From contig CAVXSF010000008.1 in NCBI GenBank assembly GCA_963764345.1, positions 62,001 to 126,000 on the forward strand: DNA of 64,000 bases, written 5' to 3'. Source of the stretch: DASQZK01 sp963764345 (GTDB lineage: Bacteria > Bacteroidota > Bacteroidia > Bacteroidales > GCA-2748055). Position numbers and translations under genes: made by a program. A model generated the notes under the pieces. It did not search any database and was not told the origin of the DNA. It saw nothing but the letters and a program-made list of their open reading frames with translations. Below are positions 1 through 8,998 of the stretch, piece after piece; positions within the stretch are counted from its first letter, which is position 1; each line of letters opens with the position of its first letter.

Positions 1-1926
1 GAAATTGAAAAGATTGCCAACAACCCTGAGGCGCCTACGTTTGAAAATACTCTGGTGGCTTTGGAAAAGAGTGGCGAACTTCTTCGCCGGGTCAATGGTG
101 TTTTCAATATGCTTTCTGGAGCCAATACCGATTCGGTTCTACAGAAGTTGAGCGAAGATATTGCTCCGAAACTGGCGGCCCAGCAAGATGCAATTTATCT
201 GAACCAAAAGCTTTACGAAAGAGTCAAAACTATTTTTCAGAAGAAAGATGACCTCAAACTGGATAAAGAATCAGCAAGATTACTCGAATACTATTATACA
301 GAATTTATCCTTGCAGGTGCAAACCTATCCACTGAGGACAAAACCAGGCTTAAAAAGCTGAATGAAGAGGAAGCCGGTCTCAGCGCCAAATTTACCAACC
401 AATTGTTGGCTGATGATAAAGCCGGTGCGTTCGTAGTGGGCAACAAAGAAGCTCTAAAGGGTCTTTCAGAAGGAGCTTTAAACTCGGCTGCACAGGATGC
501 AGATGCAGCTGGCGAAAAAGGAAAATGGGAGTTACCTCTGCAAAATACTACCCAGCAGCCTGCACTGCAATCCCTGGAGAACAGGGATACGCGTCACCAA
601 TTATTTGAGGCCTCATGGAACAGGGCCGAGAAGGGTGGCAAAAACGATACCCGTGCAACCATCAAACGACTGGCTGAAATTAGGGCTGAGAAAGCACATC
701 TCCTGGGATTTCCCAATTATGCGGCATGGAACTTACAGGATCAAATGGCCAAAACACCAGAAGCTGTCCAAACCTTCCTGAAGGAACTGGTGCCGGCAGC
801 CACAGCCAAAGCACGCAAAGAAGCTGCCGACCTTCAGTCGGTCATTAATAAACAAAAAGGAGGATTCCAACTGGAACCCTGGGACTGGAACTATTATGCT
901 GAAAAAGTTCGCAAAACCCGGTATGACCTGGATGAGAACCAGGTAAAACCCTACTTTGAGTTGTTCAATGTGTTGGAGAACGGCGTGTTTTATGCCGCCA
1001 ACCAATTGTATGGATTGACCTTCAAACGCAGAACAGACATCCCGGTTTACCAGGCCGACATGCGCGTTTATACCGTCTATGACAAAGACAGCACCGAACT
1101 CGGTTTATTTTATTGTGACTATTTCACTCGCGACAACAAATCAGGTGGTGCCTGGATGAGCAACGTGGTTGAACAGTCAAAATTGCTGGGCACGAAACCG
1201 GTGATTTACAATGTATGCAACTTCACCAAACCGGCACCTGGTGAACCTGCCCTGATCAGCTTCGATGACGTGACCACGATGTTCCATGAATTTGGGCATG
1301 CCCTGCATGGCTTCTTTGCCAACGAAACTTACCTCAGTCTGTCGGGTACCAACGTAGCCCGGGATTTTGTGGAATTGCCTTCGCAGTTTAATGAGCACTG
1401 GGCCCTCGAACCGAAAATATTCGAGCATTATGCCGTACACTACAAAACAGGGAAACCGATGCCTCAGGCACTGGTCGAAAAGATCAAGAAATCGCAGAAA
1501 TTTAATCAGGGCTATTCATTGACAGAAATACTGGCAGCTGCCGACCTTGATATGGAATGGCATACCATTCCTGCCGGTGATTCGATAAAATCAGTCGATG
1601 ACTTTGAAACTGCCGCATTGAAACACACTCATCTTGATCTTCCGCAGGTACCACCGCGCTATCGTTCCAGCTACTTCCTGCACATTTGGGGCAACGGATA
1701 TGCCGCCGGTTATTACGCCTATTTGTGGACAGAAATGCTGGATGACAATGCTTACAACTGGTTTGAAGAACATGGCGGGATGACCCGGGCCAACGGACAG
1801 CGCTTCCGTGATATGATCCTGTCACGCGGAAACACCGAAGACTATAACAAAATGTTTTACGATTTCTGCGGACATAAACCTGATATACAACCGATGTTGG
1901 TAGATCGTGGATTAATAGAGAAATAA
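1..1926 (+). CDS. dcp: M3 family metallopeptidase, Dcp-like peptidyl-dipeptidase (5' end outside window)
   Basis: Zinc peptidase expected to release dipeptides from the C-termini of short peptides. The frame is open from base 1 with coding-like sequence before the first start-type codon (GTG at 55), so the true start lies upstream of the window. The zinc-binding HEFGH motif is encoded at 1285-1299, and is followed by SGTNVARDFVELPSQ and NEHWA, the arrangement I know from the Dcp branch of family M3A. About 641 residues are present; Dcp proteins are usually near 680-710, so a few tens of residues are missing and no signal peptide can be judged. It ends at TAA, 37 bp before an inverted-repeat element. 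Family assignment is firm; the exact substrate range is inference. Confidence 0.9.
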   Translation, partial: EIEKIANNPEAPTFENTLVALEKSGELLRRVNGVFNMLSGANTDSVLQKLSEDIAPKLAAQQDAIYLNQKLYERVKTIFQKKDDLKLDKESARLLEYYYTEFILAGANLSTEDKTRLKKLNEEEAGLSAKFTNQLLADDKAGAFVVGNKEALKGLSEGALNSAAQDADAAGEKGKWELPLQNTTQQPALQSLENRDTRHQLFEASWNRAEKGGKNDTRATIKRLAEIRAEKAHLLGFPNYAAWNLQDQMAKTPEAVQTFLKELVPAATAKARKEAADLQSVINKQKGGFQLEPWDWNYYAEKVRKTRYDLDENQVKPYFELFNVLENGVFYAANQLYGLTFKRRTDIPVYQADMRVYTVYDKDSTELGLFYCDYFTRDNKSGGAWMSNVVEQSKLLGTKPVIYNVCNFTKPAPGEPALISFDDVTTMFHEFGHALHGFFANETYLSLSGTNVARDFVELPSQFNEHWALEPKIFEHYAVHYKTGKPMPQALVEKIKKSQKFNQGYSLTEILAAADLDMEWHTIPAGDSIKSVDDFETAALKHTHLDLPQVPPRYRSSYFLHIWGNGYAAGYYAYLWTEMLDDNAYNWFEEHGGMTRANGQRFRDMILSRGNTEDYNKMFYDFCGHKPDIQPMLVDRGLIEK

Positions 1927-1963
1927 ACTTTCTCGTAAATACCTCAATCCGGTTTACCGGGAA

Positions 1964-2138
1964 TAACTAAAGTTTCGCACTTATAAAAAAAGTACTGATA
2001 ACCAGAGAAATAAAAGGAATAATGCAGCATAAACCGAAATGAAAGAATTGAAGCGTGGTAGTCCGGGTATTTATCGCGAAATTTAAATGATAAATATCTG
2101 ATGATGGTTTATTGAAAACGAGTGCGAAACTTTAGTTA
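1964..2138. repeat. 175-bp AT-rich element bounded by perfect 18-bp inverted repeats (MITE-like)
   Basis: The left end TAACTAAAGTTTCGCACT (1964-1981) is exactly repeated in inverted orientation at 2121-2138. The 139 bp between the arms is AT-rich and has no credible gene. The size and inverted ends fit a miniature inverted-repeat transposable element or the remains of an insertion sequence. No clear target-site duplication is visible (GAA on the left, ATT on the right). It sits directly upstream of the sulfatase, so it could also carry that gene's promoter or an operator. Confidence 0.55.
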
Positions 2139-2152
2139 ATTAATTTCATCCA

Positions 2153-3748
2153 ATGACTAAAAACTTCAAAATCCTGATGACGGCTGGAATTGCCGGATGT
2201 CAGGCAATATTTTCCGGTTGTTCATCCCATGTAGAAAAAAAGGATAAGACCATCAAAAATGTGGTGGTTATCCTGGCCGATGACCATGCACTGAAAGTAA
2301 CCGGGTGCTATGGGAATCAAATTATACACACTCCCAACATTGATGAATTGGCAAAAGAAGGTGTGGAATTTACTCATGCATATTGTAATTCACCCATTTG
2401 CAATGCTTCGAGGCAATCGTTGTTAACAGGGAAATACCCTCATGCAACAGGCGTGAATATGTTATTTACGCCCTTTCAGGAAGAAGGGAACCCGACCATT
2501 GCCAACTATTTAGGAAGCAAAGGATATAAAACGGCCCTGGTTGGTAAAACCCATTTCAATAACTGGGCTTGGTCATCGCTCTATAAAAATGGAATGCCAC
2601 ACCACGGTTTCGATACAATTATCGAGAATGATGCTTACCAACGGTTTTTAAGGCAAAACCCGCCACCTGAAATCCCATCAGGGATCGAAACGTATGATGC
2701 AAAAAAGGTAAAAGGGAATATTCCTGAGTTGATGAACTGCCGCAACTTGCCACAGCCCGTTTATGATGCTTACAGCCAGGGAACTTTTTATGCCAATAGT
2801 GCTGCTGAATTTATTAAAGAGCACCGGGATAAACCATTTTTTCTTTGGACCGCTTTTTTTCAGCCGCACCATCCTTATTACTATCCGGTTGAATATGCCG
2901 GGAAATACAATCCGGATGATATGCCCCTTCCCAGCGGAAGTCCGGAAGACGACCGATGGATTCCGGAGAAATTCAGAAATTTAACGGAGGCCCAGCGAAG
3001 GGGGATCATTGCTGCCTATTATACATCGACCGAGTACATGGATAAAAACGTGGGGATCGTTTTAGATGCCATTAAAAAATATGGGTTGGATGAAAATACC
3101 ATGATTATATATATAAGTGATAATGGCTACCTTTTAAATGACCATAAGCGGTTTGAAAAGCATACCATGTGGGAGGAAGCTGTCCGCCAGCCATTGATTA
3201 TTAAAGCCGGGGACGCCTTTGACAAAGGAGTTAAAAAACAAGCCCTGGTTGAATACATCGACATAGCGCCTACAATTATAGACTGGCTTGGGTTAAAACC
3301 CATGGCTAAAGTCCAGGGGGAGAGTTTTTTGCCTGTGCTGAAAAATGAGACAGACAGCCTCAGGGAATTTGCTTTTTCGGAGTACCTGGAAGATAACCTG
3401 GCGATGGTTTGTACACCTGAATGGAAATACATGTTTACCACTGGTAGCCGTGATTTGAGTCTTGGATACGCTACAGGCTATGGCCCTTCAGGAATTGTAC
3501 ACCGTCTGTACGACCTGGAAAAAGATCCCGGCGAATCGCATGATGTCTCAAAAGATCCTCAGAATGCAAAAATATTATTGCAAATGCAGCAGGAAATGCT
3601 CAAACGGTTTATGGAAACACATCCTGATGCCTCACAATGCCCTAAGGATTTAACTTTGGAAGGTAAGCTGGTCTGGTTTTGTGAGCCGCGCGACGTGGGT
3701 ACCGACCAATCATTAACAGATGCCCCTGTAAGGGTTTTCAAGCATTAA
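2153..3748 (+). CDS. sulfatase (arylsulfatase A-like), predicted lipoprotein
   Basis: Hydrolyses sulfate esters, probably on a glycan, in the periplasm or at the cell surface. The 531-residue protein begins with a lipoprotein-type leader; the likely lipidated cysteine is C23 (FSGC), with IAGC at C16 as an alternative. Metal ligands are seen as D43-D44 (LADDH) and D323-N324 (SDNG). The nucleophile motif is C83-N-A-S-R: the cysteine that must become formylglycine is present, but Ala replaces the usual Pro at the third position, a form I associate with radical-SAM maturases (anSME). No maturase and no SusC/SusD pair lie in the window, so this is not part of a full polysaccharide utilisation locus here. 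It is followed by a polysaccharide pyruvyl transferase. The substrate cannot be told from sequence. Confidence 0.9.
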   Translation: MTKNFKILMTAGIAGCQAIFSGCSSHVEKKDKTIKNVVVILADDHALKVTGCYGNQIIHTPNIDELAKEGVEFTHAYCNSPICNASRQSLLTGKYPHATGVNMLFTPFQEEGNPTIANYLGSKGYKTALVGKTHFNNWAWSSLYKNGMPHHGFDTIIENDAYQRFLRQNPPPEIPSGIETYDAKKVKGNIPELMNCRNLPQPVYDAYSQGTFYANSAAEFIKEHRDKPFFLWTAFFQPHHPYYYPVEYAGKYNPDDMPLPSGSPEDDRWIPEKFRNLTEAQRRGIIAAYYTSTEYMDKNVGIVLDAIKKYGLDENTMIIYISDNGYLLNDHKRFEKHTMWEEAVRQPLIIKAGDAFDKGVKKQALVEYIDIAPTIIDWLGLKPMAKVQGESFLPVLKNETDSLREFAFSEYLEDNLAMVCTPEWKYMFTTGSRDLSLGYATGYGPSGIVHRLYDLEKDPGESHDVSKDPQNAKILLQMQQEMLKRFMETHPDASQCPKDLTLEGKLVWFCEPRDVGTDQSLTDAPVRVFKH

Positions 3749-3875
3749 TGCAAATATTTAAATTCATCGAATGTCCAGTGGCAATTAAATGGCAAATTGT
3801 CTAAAGATGAAACCATTAAACTGACGTGATTTTGTAAAAAAGACCTGGGTATAAATCACTGCTTCAACAATTGGT

Positions 3876-5126
3876 TTGCCGTTATCAGCCAGAAGCAATA
3901 AAAATGAAAAATTTCCAAAGGTCCTCCTGTATTCGGGATGGAATACGAGAAATATCGGGGATCAGGGGCATACTCCCGGAACACTGCGTTTTCTGGAAAT
4001 CAATTTTCCTGAAGCTATAGTTACCGTTTGGCTGAGTTCAACCAACGATGAAATAAACGACTTGTTGATGGCCAGATTCCCAAAAATTACTATTGTCCGC
4101 GGGGAAATGGATAATGAAGGAAAAACTGACAGTCCCGATTTGCAAAAAGCATTTGATGAAGCTGGTCTGTTAATCCATAATTCAGGAATGTCCTATAATT
4201 CATTCTGGAAACCACCTGCAATACTTGAAGCCTGCATTCGGAAAAACAAGCTTATTTGCATTTACGGGCAGTCATTTGATGGATTTCAGGAAGATGACAA
4301 GTCTAAAATGGCCGGAGAACTAAGCAAGGCAATGGCCATCTATTGCCGCGACAATGAATCGTATTATTACCTCAGAAAAATTGGAGTTAACCCTCCAATT
4401 CTGGAATTTGGCCCGGATGGTTGCAGCGGGATTGATTTATTAAATGATCAAAAGGCAAAAGTATACCTTGATAAACACAGTCTAAGCCCCAAAAAATTCA
4501 TTTCTGTTATCATAAGGACCAACACACCAGCAGGGGAAAAGCCCAAAAACCTTCCAAAATGGGATGTGGGGAATACTTCTCAAAATCCCGGGAATCCATC
4601 ATCAAAAGATGCCATTCAAACAGAGATTTGGAATGAATAAAATTCGGGAGGTAATCATTTATTGGGTAAGGAAAACCGGTTTAAAAGTACTGCTAGCTCC
4701 TGAAGCTGAAAGAGAGATTATGCAAGCAAAAGAGATGATTTACGAAAAACTCCCTGCCGATGTCAAAGCCAATGTGGTCCATAAAGCCGAGTGGTGGAAC
4801 ATGGATCAGGCAATTCGTCTTATAAAATGTCACATTCACTTGTTGCCATGGAACCTCATTCTTGCCTTATGGCTTTAGCGCATGGCGTGCCAATTATTCA
4901 TTTTTTTTCAAAGCGTCATGGAGTAAAAGCATGGATGTTCCGCGATTTTGGGCTTCCAGAGTGGCTGATTGATATTGATGAAGAACCAGCAGATACCACC
5001 ATTAAGGCATTAATGGACATTTATAACGATTATGACCGGGCTTCGGGGAAAGTTAAAAGAGCCATGCAGTTTGTTGAACAACGTTCTGCTGAGATGATGG
5101 CCGATATCAAAGGGTTTTTGAAGTAA
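3876..5126 (+). CDS. polysaccharide pyruvyl transferase family protein (two frameshifts)
   Basis: Member of the family that adds ketal pyruvate to cell-surface polysaccharides (PF04230 type). The N-terminal part reads KVLLYSGWNTRNIGDQGHTP, with the Gly/Asn/Asp-rich start typical of the family, and HNSGMSYNSFW and IYGQSFDGF follow in positions where family members keep a conserved core. The frame changes near 4615-4640 and again near 4825-4835; joining the three pieces gives one protein of about 415 residues ending ADIKGFLK. The start is uncertain: an in-frame TAA at 3852 leaves only TTG at 3876, so the N-terminus may lie in another frame. It follows the sulfatase by 127 bp. Either the gene is decaying or the shifts are sequencing errors. 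Confidence 0.72.
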
Positions 5127-5150
5127 ACTTCGAGCTTATCAGTTTGAGTT

Positions 5151-5218
5151 GGAGTTTGAGTCTTGAGAAAGAAAAAATGGAGTATGAATTTCTTACTCTT
5201 GCTCAAAACTCACACTCC
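5151..5218. repeat. imperfect 17-bp inverted repeat between convergent transcripts
   Basis: GGAGTTTGAGTCTTGAG (5151-5167) pairs with CTCAAAACTCACACTCC (5202-5218) at 15 of 17 positions across a 34-nt loop. It lies between the end of the pyruvyl transferase gene and the 3' end of tRNA-Arg, so it may help end one of the two transcripts. There is no clean T-run, so it is not a standard terminator. Confidence 0.35.
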
Positions 5219-5229
5219 AAACTTCTTCG

Positions 5230-5301
5230 TGATCCCACCGGGATTCGAACCCAGATCATAAGAACCGGAATCTTACATTCTATCCATTGAACTATGGGGC
5301 C
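5230..5301 (-). tRNA. tRNA-Arg (CCG anticodon)
   Basis: Read on the minus strand it folds as a complete cloverleaf: acceptor GGCCCCA/TGGGATC, D stem GTTC/GAAT, anticodon stem TAAGA/TCTTA around loop TTCCGGT (anticodon CCG, decoding CGG), and T arm CTGGG-TTCGAAT-CCCGG. Discriminator base is A and no CCA is encoded, as is common in Bacteroidota. Position 3-70 of the acceptor is C·A instead of a pair, either a real mismatch or a base error. The gene stands alone between two plus-strand genes, facing the other way. Confidence 0.93.
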
Positions 5302-5450
5302 GGTAACAGAAAGGCAAATTTATGAATTTAAATTCATTTTTCATTTCACCACCCGGCGTTTAGCAGAATTAATTTGCCATTTTTGTGCAAGGTTGAACCA
5401 AAATCCATATTTTTAACCTTTTATTGTGTTCTATAACCCGGATTTACAAC

Positions 5451-6374
5451 ATGTCTAAATTTTCGCTGGTCATCCCTGTATATAACGAAGAGCAGATCAT
5501 CGGGCAGCTATATACCCGGTGTATGGCAGCCTTGGAAAAGATCACTCCCGATTTTGAGATCATCTGCGTGGATGACGGCAGCACAGATAAAACACTGCCG
5601 CAGCTTATTATGCACCATAAGCAGGACAAGCGGTTCAAAGTACTTTCCCTGTCGAGGAACTACGGGCACCAGTCGGCTATCCTGGCCGGATTGACCTATT
5701 CCACCGGTGAGTACATCGGCATCATCGACGGGGATTTGCAGGATCCGCCGGAAATTCTTCATGAGTTTGTCCGGAAGCTCGACGAGGGCTTTGATGTGGC
5801 GTATGCCATCCGGAAAAAGCGGAAAGAGAGCTTCATCCGGAAAGCGCTGTACTGGACATACTACCGGATTCTTAAAAGGGTCTCGAATGTCAGTATCCCT
5901 CTGGACAGCGGCGATTTTTCCGTCATGACCCGCCGGGTGGTGGACTTCATCCTCTCCATGCCCGAACAGAGCCTGTATATCCGTGGCATACGTTCCTGGG
6001 TGGGATTCAGCCAGACGGGTGTTGAATATGAACGCGACAAACGACAGGCCGGAGAGACGAAATATTCTTTTCGGAAACTCCTGGGACTGGCCTATAACGG
6101 CATTTTCAGTTTCAGTGATTTCCCGGTGAAAATCCTCACCCGCCTGGGCGCACTCGTCATCTTTGTATCCTTCATCTACATCGTGATCACACTTGTAAAG
6201 AAATATTTTTACGGCAATGTGCCACAGGGATTCACTACGCTGATCATCTTTCTTTCGGTTTTCAGCGGCATTCAGTTACTGGCCCTGGGGATGATCGGGG
6301 AATATGTGATCCGGATCTATGATGAATCACGCAAAAGACCCCTGTTTATCGTCAAGGACAAATACATCGAATAG
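5451..6374 (+). CDS. family 2 glycosyltransferase, polyprenyl-phosphate sugar transferase type (DPM1/GtrB-like)
   Basis: Transfers a sugar from a nucleotide donor to a polyprenyl phosphate at the inner membrane. The GT-A fold is clear: VIPVYNEE at the start, DDGSTDKT for the nucleotide site, and DGDLQDPPE with the metal-binding Asp residues. The last 80 residues carry two membrane segments separated by a short loop, as in DPM1/GtrB/ArnC-type enzymes. ATG at 5451 gives 307 residues and begins right at the catalytic fold; an upstream GTG at 5424 would add nine poorly conserved residues. The next gene starts five bases after the stop and encodes a GT-C-like membrane protein, so the pair probably makes and then uses a lipid-linked sugar. 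Acceptor and sugar are unknown. Confidence 0.85.
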   Translation: MSKFSLVIPVYNEEQIIGQLYTRCMAALEKITPDFEIICVDDGSTDKTLPQLIMHHKQDKRFKVLSLSRNYGHQSAILAGLTYSTGEYIGIIDGDLQDPPEILHEFVRKLDEGFDVAYAIRKKRKESFIRKALYWTYYRILKRVSNVSIPLDSGDFSVMTRRVVDFILSMPEQSLYIRGIRSWVGFSQTGVEYERDKRQAGETKYSFRKLLGLAYNGIFSFSDFPVKILTRLGALVIFVSFIYIVITLVKKYFYGNVPQGFTTLIIFLSVFSGIQLLALGMIGEYVIRIYDESRKRPLFIVKDKYIE

Positions 6375-6379
6375 CTCCT

Positions 6380-7920
6380 ATGAAAAACCTTTCCCGGTTC
6401 CTGACGGCCTTTAACCGGATCAACAAGGAGATCCTGGTATTCTTTGTTTTGTCTGTTTTCTTCCTGGGCTTCCGGCTCAACTTTAACGAAGAACAGTATC
6501 TGGGCTATGCCAAAGCGTTTATGGATAAGAACTGGATGCCCGGCTCATTTCTTTTCACCGACTTTCCCGGAAGCCGGCTGTTTTTCCAGTACATCGCCGG
6601 CTTCGCCCTCCGTTTCCTGAGTTTTGAACAGGTGGCGTTTTTTGGACGGATGTTGATGTTCATCCTGTTTGCCTTTCCTGTAGCGGCAATCGCCCGTTTA
6701 CTCAAACTGAACAACATTTTGCTGGTTTTTTGGCTGGCTGTATTTATATACCTCAGCAGAATTTTTTCGGCGGGGAGTGGATCTTCGGCGGAATCGAATC
6801 GAAGACCATGGCCTACCTGTTTATTCTCTGGAGCCTGTATTTCCTGTTAAAGGGCAATAACCTGAAAGCCATACTCCTTGCGGCCCCGGCTACCTACTGG
6901 CATTTCCTGGCCGCCGGATGGTATGGGCTTTACCTTATCATATACATGTTTCTATTCCAAAGGAAGGCCGACCGTAAAATCCTTTATTACTGGGCTGCTT
7001 ATGCAGTTATCCAGATTCCCCTGGTAATCTATATTTTCACCGGCCTGATGGAGGACCGGCAGACGGTGATAAACGGCATTAACACTAACTTTGTCTATAC
7101 CTATATCCGTAATCCCCAGCACATCGGTATCTTTAAAAGCCTCGATTACTTCTGGCATTATCACGCCCCCAAAGTGCTTAAGGCCGTCATTGCCCTGTTC
7201 ATTGCCGTGAAGTACCTTAGGAAACAAACCACCGGACCAGTAGCTGCAATGAACCGTCTGCTGATAATCATTCTTATTCAGCTGCTCCTTTTTGTTCCTG
7301 TCGCATACCTGGATAAAAACGGATCCCTGATGAAATTTTACCCCTTCAGGGGAAGTGTCATTGCCATGATGCTGTTTCAGCTCATCATCTTGCTGTTGCT
7401 GCGCGACAAATGGATACCTTACCTTAAACAAAAATATGCCGCATTTACCGGAAGGAAGAAATTCTATCTGATTCAGATGTCAGCGATAGTACTCCTCACA
7501 TTTTTTGTTCTGGGCCAGAAGGTAGTGAGCCGGATTGAAACCTACAAAGCTGAAACACCGCAGTTCAACGATATGGAAAATCTGGCCCGGATTCTTCATG
7601 AAAGGAGCCACCCTGACGACACATTTTTGTTCCTTTGCCCTCAGGACGAAATCTCCCTGGCCCTGCCCCGCGAATCGCGACGTGACTGTTATTTTTATAA
7701 TAAATACATTCCAACAACCGGCAAGGGTATTTACGAATGGTACCAGCGTTCCCTATGGGAGAAGCGACTTATGAGTAATCCTGAACTTATCCCTGCATTC
7801 GAAGCAAAGCATGACATCAGGTTTATCGTTACCTGCAAGGATATTCCTGCAGATTATCTTACGCAGATTTATTCGAATAATACCTACCGTTTATATATTT
7901 ATAACCTGACGAACCATTAA
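6380..7920 (+). CDS. multi-pass membrane protein, GT-C glycosyltransferase-like (one frameshift)
   Basis: A polytopic membrane protein of about 513 residues with some ten hydrophobic segments and a soluble C-terminal part (LARILHERSHPDDTFLFL). The overall shape, with an acidic first loop (NFNEEQYLGYAKAF) after the first membrane span, resembles lipid-linked GT-C glycosyltransferases, but I do not recognise a specific family. The frame changes near 6755-6762: FWLAVFIYL in the first frame continues as QQNFFGGEWIFGG in the next. One lost base explains this. It is tightly coupled to the polyprenyl-phosphate sugar transferase upstream, which supports a role in transferring that lipid-linked sugar in the periplasm; this is inference from context. 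Confidence 0.6.
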
Positions 7921-7962
7921 TACTCCCCAATCTCCAATCTCCATCCTTCCACCCCTCCCCAA

Positions 7963-7984
7963 CCCCTCCCCTGAGGGAGAGGGG
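7963..7984. repeat. GC-rich REP-like hairpin, left member of an inverted pair
   Basis: CCCCTCCC and GGGAGAGGGG form a near-perfect stem around a TGA-type loop, with a further CACCCCTCCCC tail on the left (7950-7960). Read on the minus strand the unit looks like the hairpin at 8097-8121 plus its GGGGGGTGAGGT tail, so the two form an inverted pair 112 bp apart. It lies just after the stop of the membrane protein gene and could also stall or end transcription. Confidence 0.5.
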
Positions 7985-8096
7985 CTTGTCTTCTAATGAC
8001 ATAAGTTGATATGGGAGCACTTTTTAGAATAAAATTTTCTTGTGCAACGTTACCGGAAGGCCGTTCGTTTCAGAACAAAGTTAATCGGAGTGAACA

Positions 8097-8121
8097 CCCC
8101 CTCGTCTTCCAGGAGAGGGGG
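8097..8121. repeat. GC-rich REP-like hairpin, right member of an inverted pair
   Basis: CCCCCTC (8097-8103) pairs with GAGGGGG (8115-8121) around an 11-nt loop and is followed by CCGGGGGGTGAGGTGG. This stem plus purine-rich tail is the mirror of the unit at 7950-7984. Such paired units are typical of dispersed bacterial REP/BIME elements. The 112 bp between them (7985-8096) holds no gene. Confidence 0.5.
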
Positions 8122-8194
8122 CCGGGGGGTGAGGTGGAACGAAGGAATGAATGACCCGATCAATCCACTTCAATCCCTCAATCCCTCAATCCCT

Positions 8195-8366
8195 CACTTT
8201 TGCCTTTTGCCTTCCAGATGAAACCGGCGTTTATCGCATGCACGCCGAGGCGTGCGTCTACGATTTCGTATACCTGATTATGTCTGTTTTCACCCGTCTT
8301 CAAATTCATCATTCGATATTCAATATTCATTATTCTTCTCCTCCCTTTTGCCTTTCGCCTTTCCAC
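8195..8366. repeat. 172-bp structured repeat, copy 1
   Basis: First of three copies that are identical over 172 bp. It contains three palindromes: GCACGCC-GA-GGCGTGC (8240-8255), TACGA-TT-TCGTA (8259-8270) and an ATATT-G-AATAT type palindrome in the ATTCGATATTCAATATTC segment further right. Ends are GC-poor TTTTGCCTTTTGCC and TTTTGCCTTTCGCC motifs. On the minus strand it is open for about 62 codons, but the identity between copies includes all codon positions, so this does not indicate a gene. Confidence 0.85.
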
Positions 8367-8413
8367 TCAATCCCTCAATCCCTCATCCTCAATCCCTCAC
8401 TCCCTCAATCCCT

Positions 8414-8585
8414 CACTTTTGCCTTTTGCCTTCCAGATGAAACCGGCGTTTATCGCATGCACGCCGAGGCGTGCGTCTACGATTTCGTATACCTGATTAT
8501 GTCTGTTTTCACCCGTCTTCAAATTCATCATTCGATATTCAATATTCATTATTCTTCTCCTCCCTTTTGCCTTTCGCCTTTCCAC
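8414..8585. repeat. 172-bp structured repeat, copy 2
   Basis: Second copy, same orientation as copy 1, identical by eye over 172 bp, offset by 219 bp. It carries the same three palindromes, the first at 8459-8474. Confidence 0.85.
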
Positions 8586-8642
8586 TCAATCCCTCACTCC
8601 CTCACTCCCTCAATCCCTCACTCCCTCAATCCCTCAATCCCT

Positions 8643-8814
8643 CACTTTTGCCTTTTGCCTTCCAGATGAAACCGGCGTTTATCGCATGCACGCCGAGGCG
8701 TGCGTCTACGATTTCGTATACCTGATTATGTCTGTTTTCACCCGTCTTCAAATTCATCATTCGATATTCAATATTCATTATTCTTCTCCTCCCTTTTGCC
8801 TTTCGCCTTTCCAC
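8643..8814. repeat. 172-bp structured repeat, copy 3
   Basis: Third copy, same orientation, offset from copy 2 by 229 bp. No differences from the other copies were seen, which suggests recent expansion or active homogenisation. It ends 120 bp before the predicted leuS promoter. Confidence 0.85.
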
Positions 8815-8933
8815 TCAATCCCTCAATCCCTCAATCCCTCAATCCCTCAATCACTCAATCCCTCATCCTCATCCCCACTCCCCACTCCCCAATCCCCACT
8901 CTCCACTCCCCACTCTCCAATCTCTCCTCCCTC

Positions 8934-8966
8934 TTTGCCATTTAGACATAACTTTTCTTAATTTTG
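8934..8966 (+). promoter_or_regulatory. predicted leuS promoter (Bacteroidota -33/-7 type)
   Basis: TTTG at 8934-8937 and TAATTTTG at 8959-8966 match the Bacteroidota vegetative promoter consensus (TTTG near -33, TAnnTTTG near -7) with a 21-bp gap. Transcription would start near 8972, giving a leader of about 27 bases before the leuS ATG at 8999. Confidence 0.5.
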
Positions 8967-8998
8967 TGCTTTCAAATAAGTTATATAAAAGCGGATTC

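Larger units (their letters stand above)
8162..8930. repeat. CAATCCCT octamer-type simple repeats and pyrimidine-rich tract enclosing three 172-bp repeats
   Basis: The stretch between 8162 and 8930 consists of runs of an 8-bp unit (CAATCCCT, with CACTCCCT variants) that surround and separate three identical 172-bp units. Linkers are 8367-8413 (47 bp) and 8586-8642 (57 bp). From 8820 it grades into a CCCCACT/CTCC pyrimidine tract. Because 8 is not a multiple of 3, all frames give Pro/Ser/Leu/Ile-rich pseudo-proteins; none is credible as a gene. Copy number of the octamers is likely to vary between strains. Confidence 0.85.

Noticed and set aside
2139..5229. Genomic island inserted at the tRNA-Arg 3' end
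   Set aside because: The tRNA 3' end faces this side, but no copy of its 3' sequence was found to the left and there is no integrase gene.
8178..8814. Three nearly identical 62-codon frames on the minus strand inside the repeat units
   Set aside because: They are identical in all codon positions because the DNA repeats are identical, they cross palindromes, and they end in octamer simple repeats; nothing indicates translation.
8162..8814. CRISPR array
   Set aside because: Units are 172 bp, spacers are themselves octamer repeats, and no cas genes are near.
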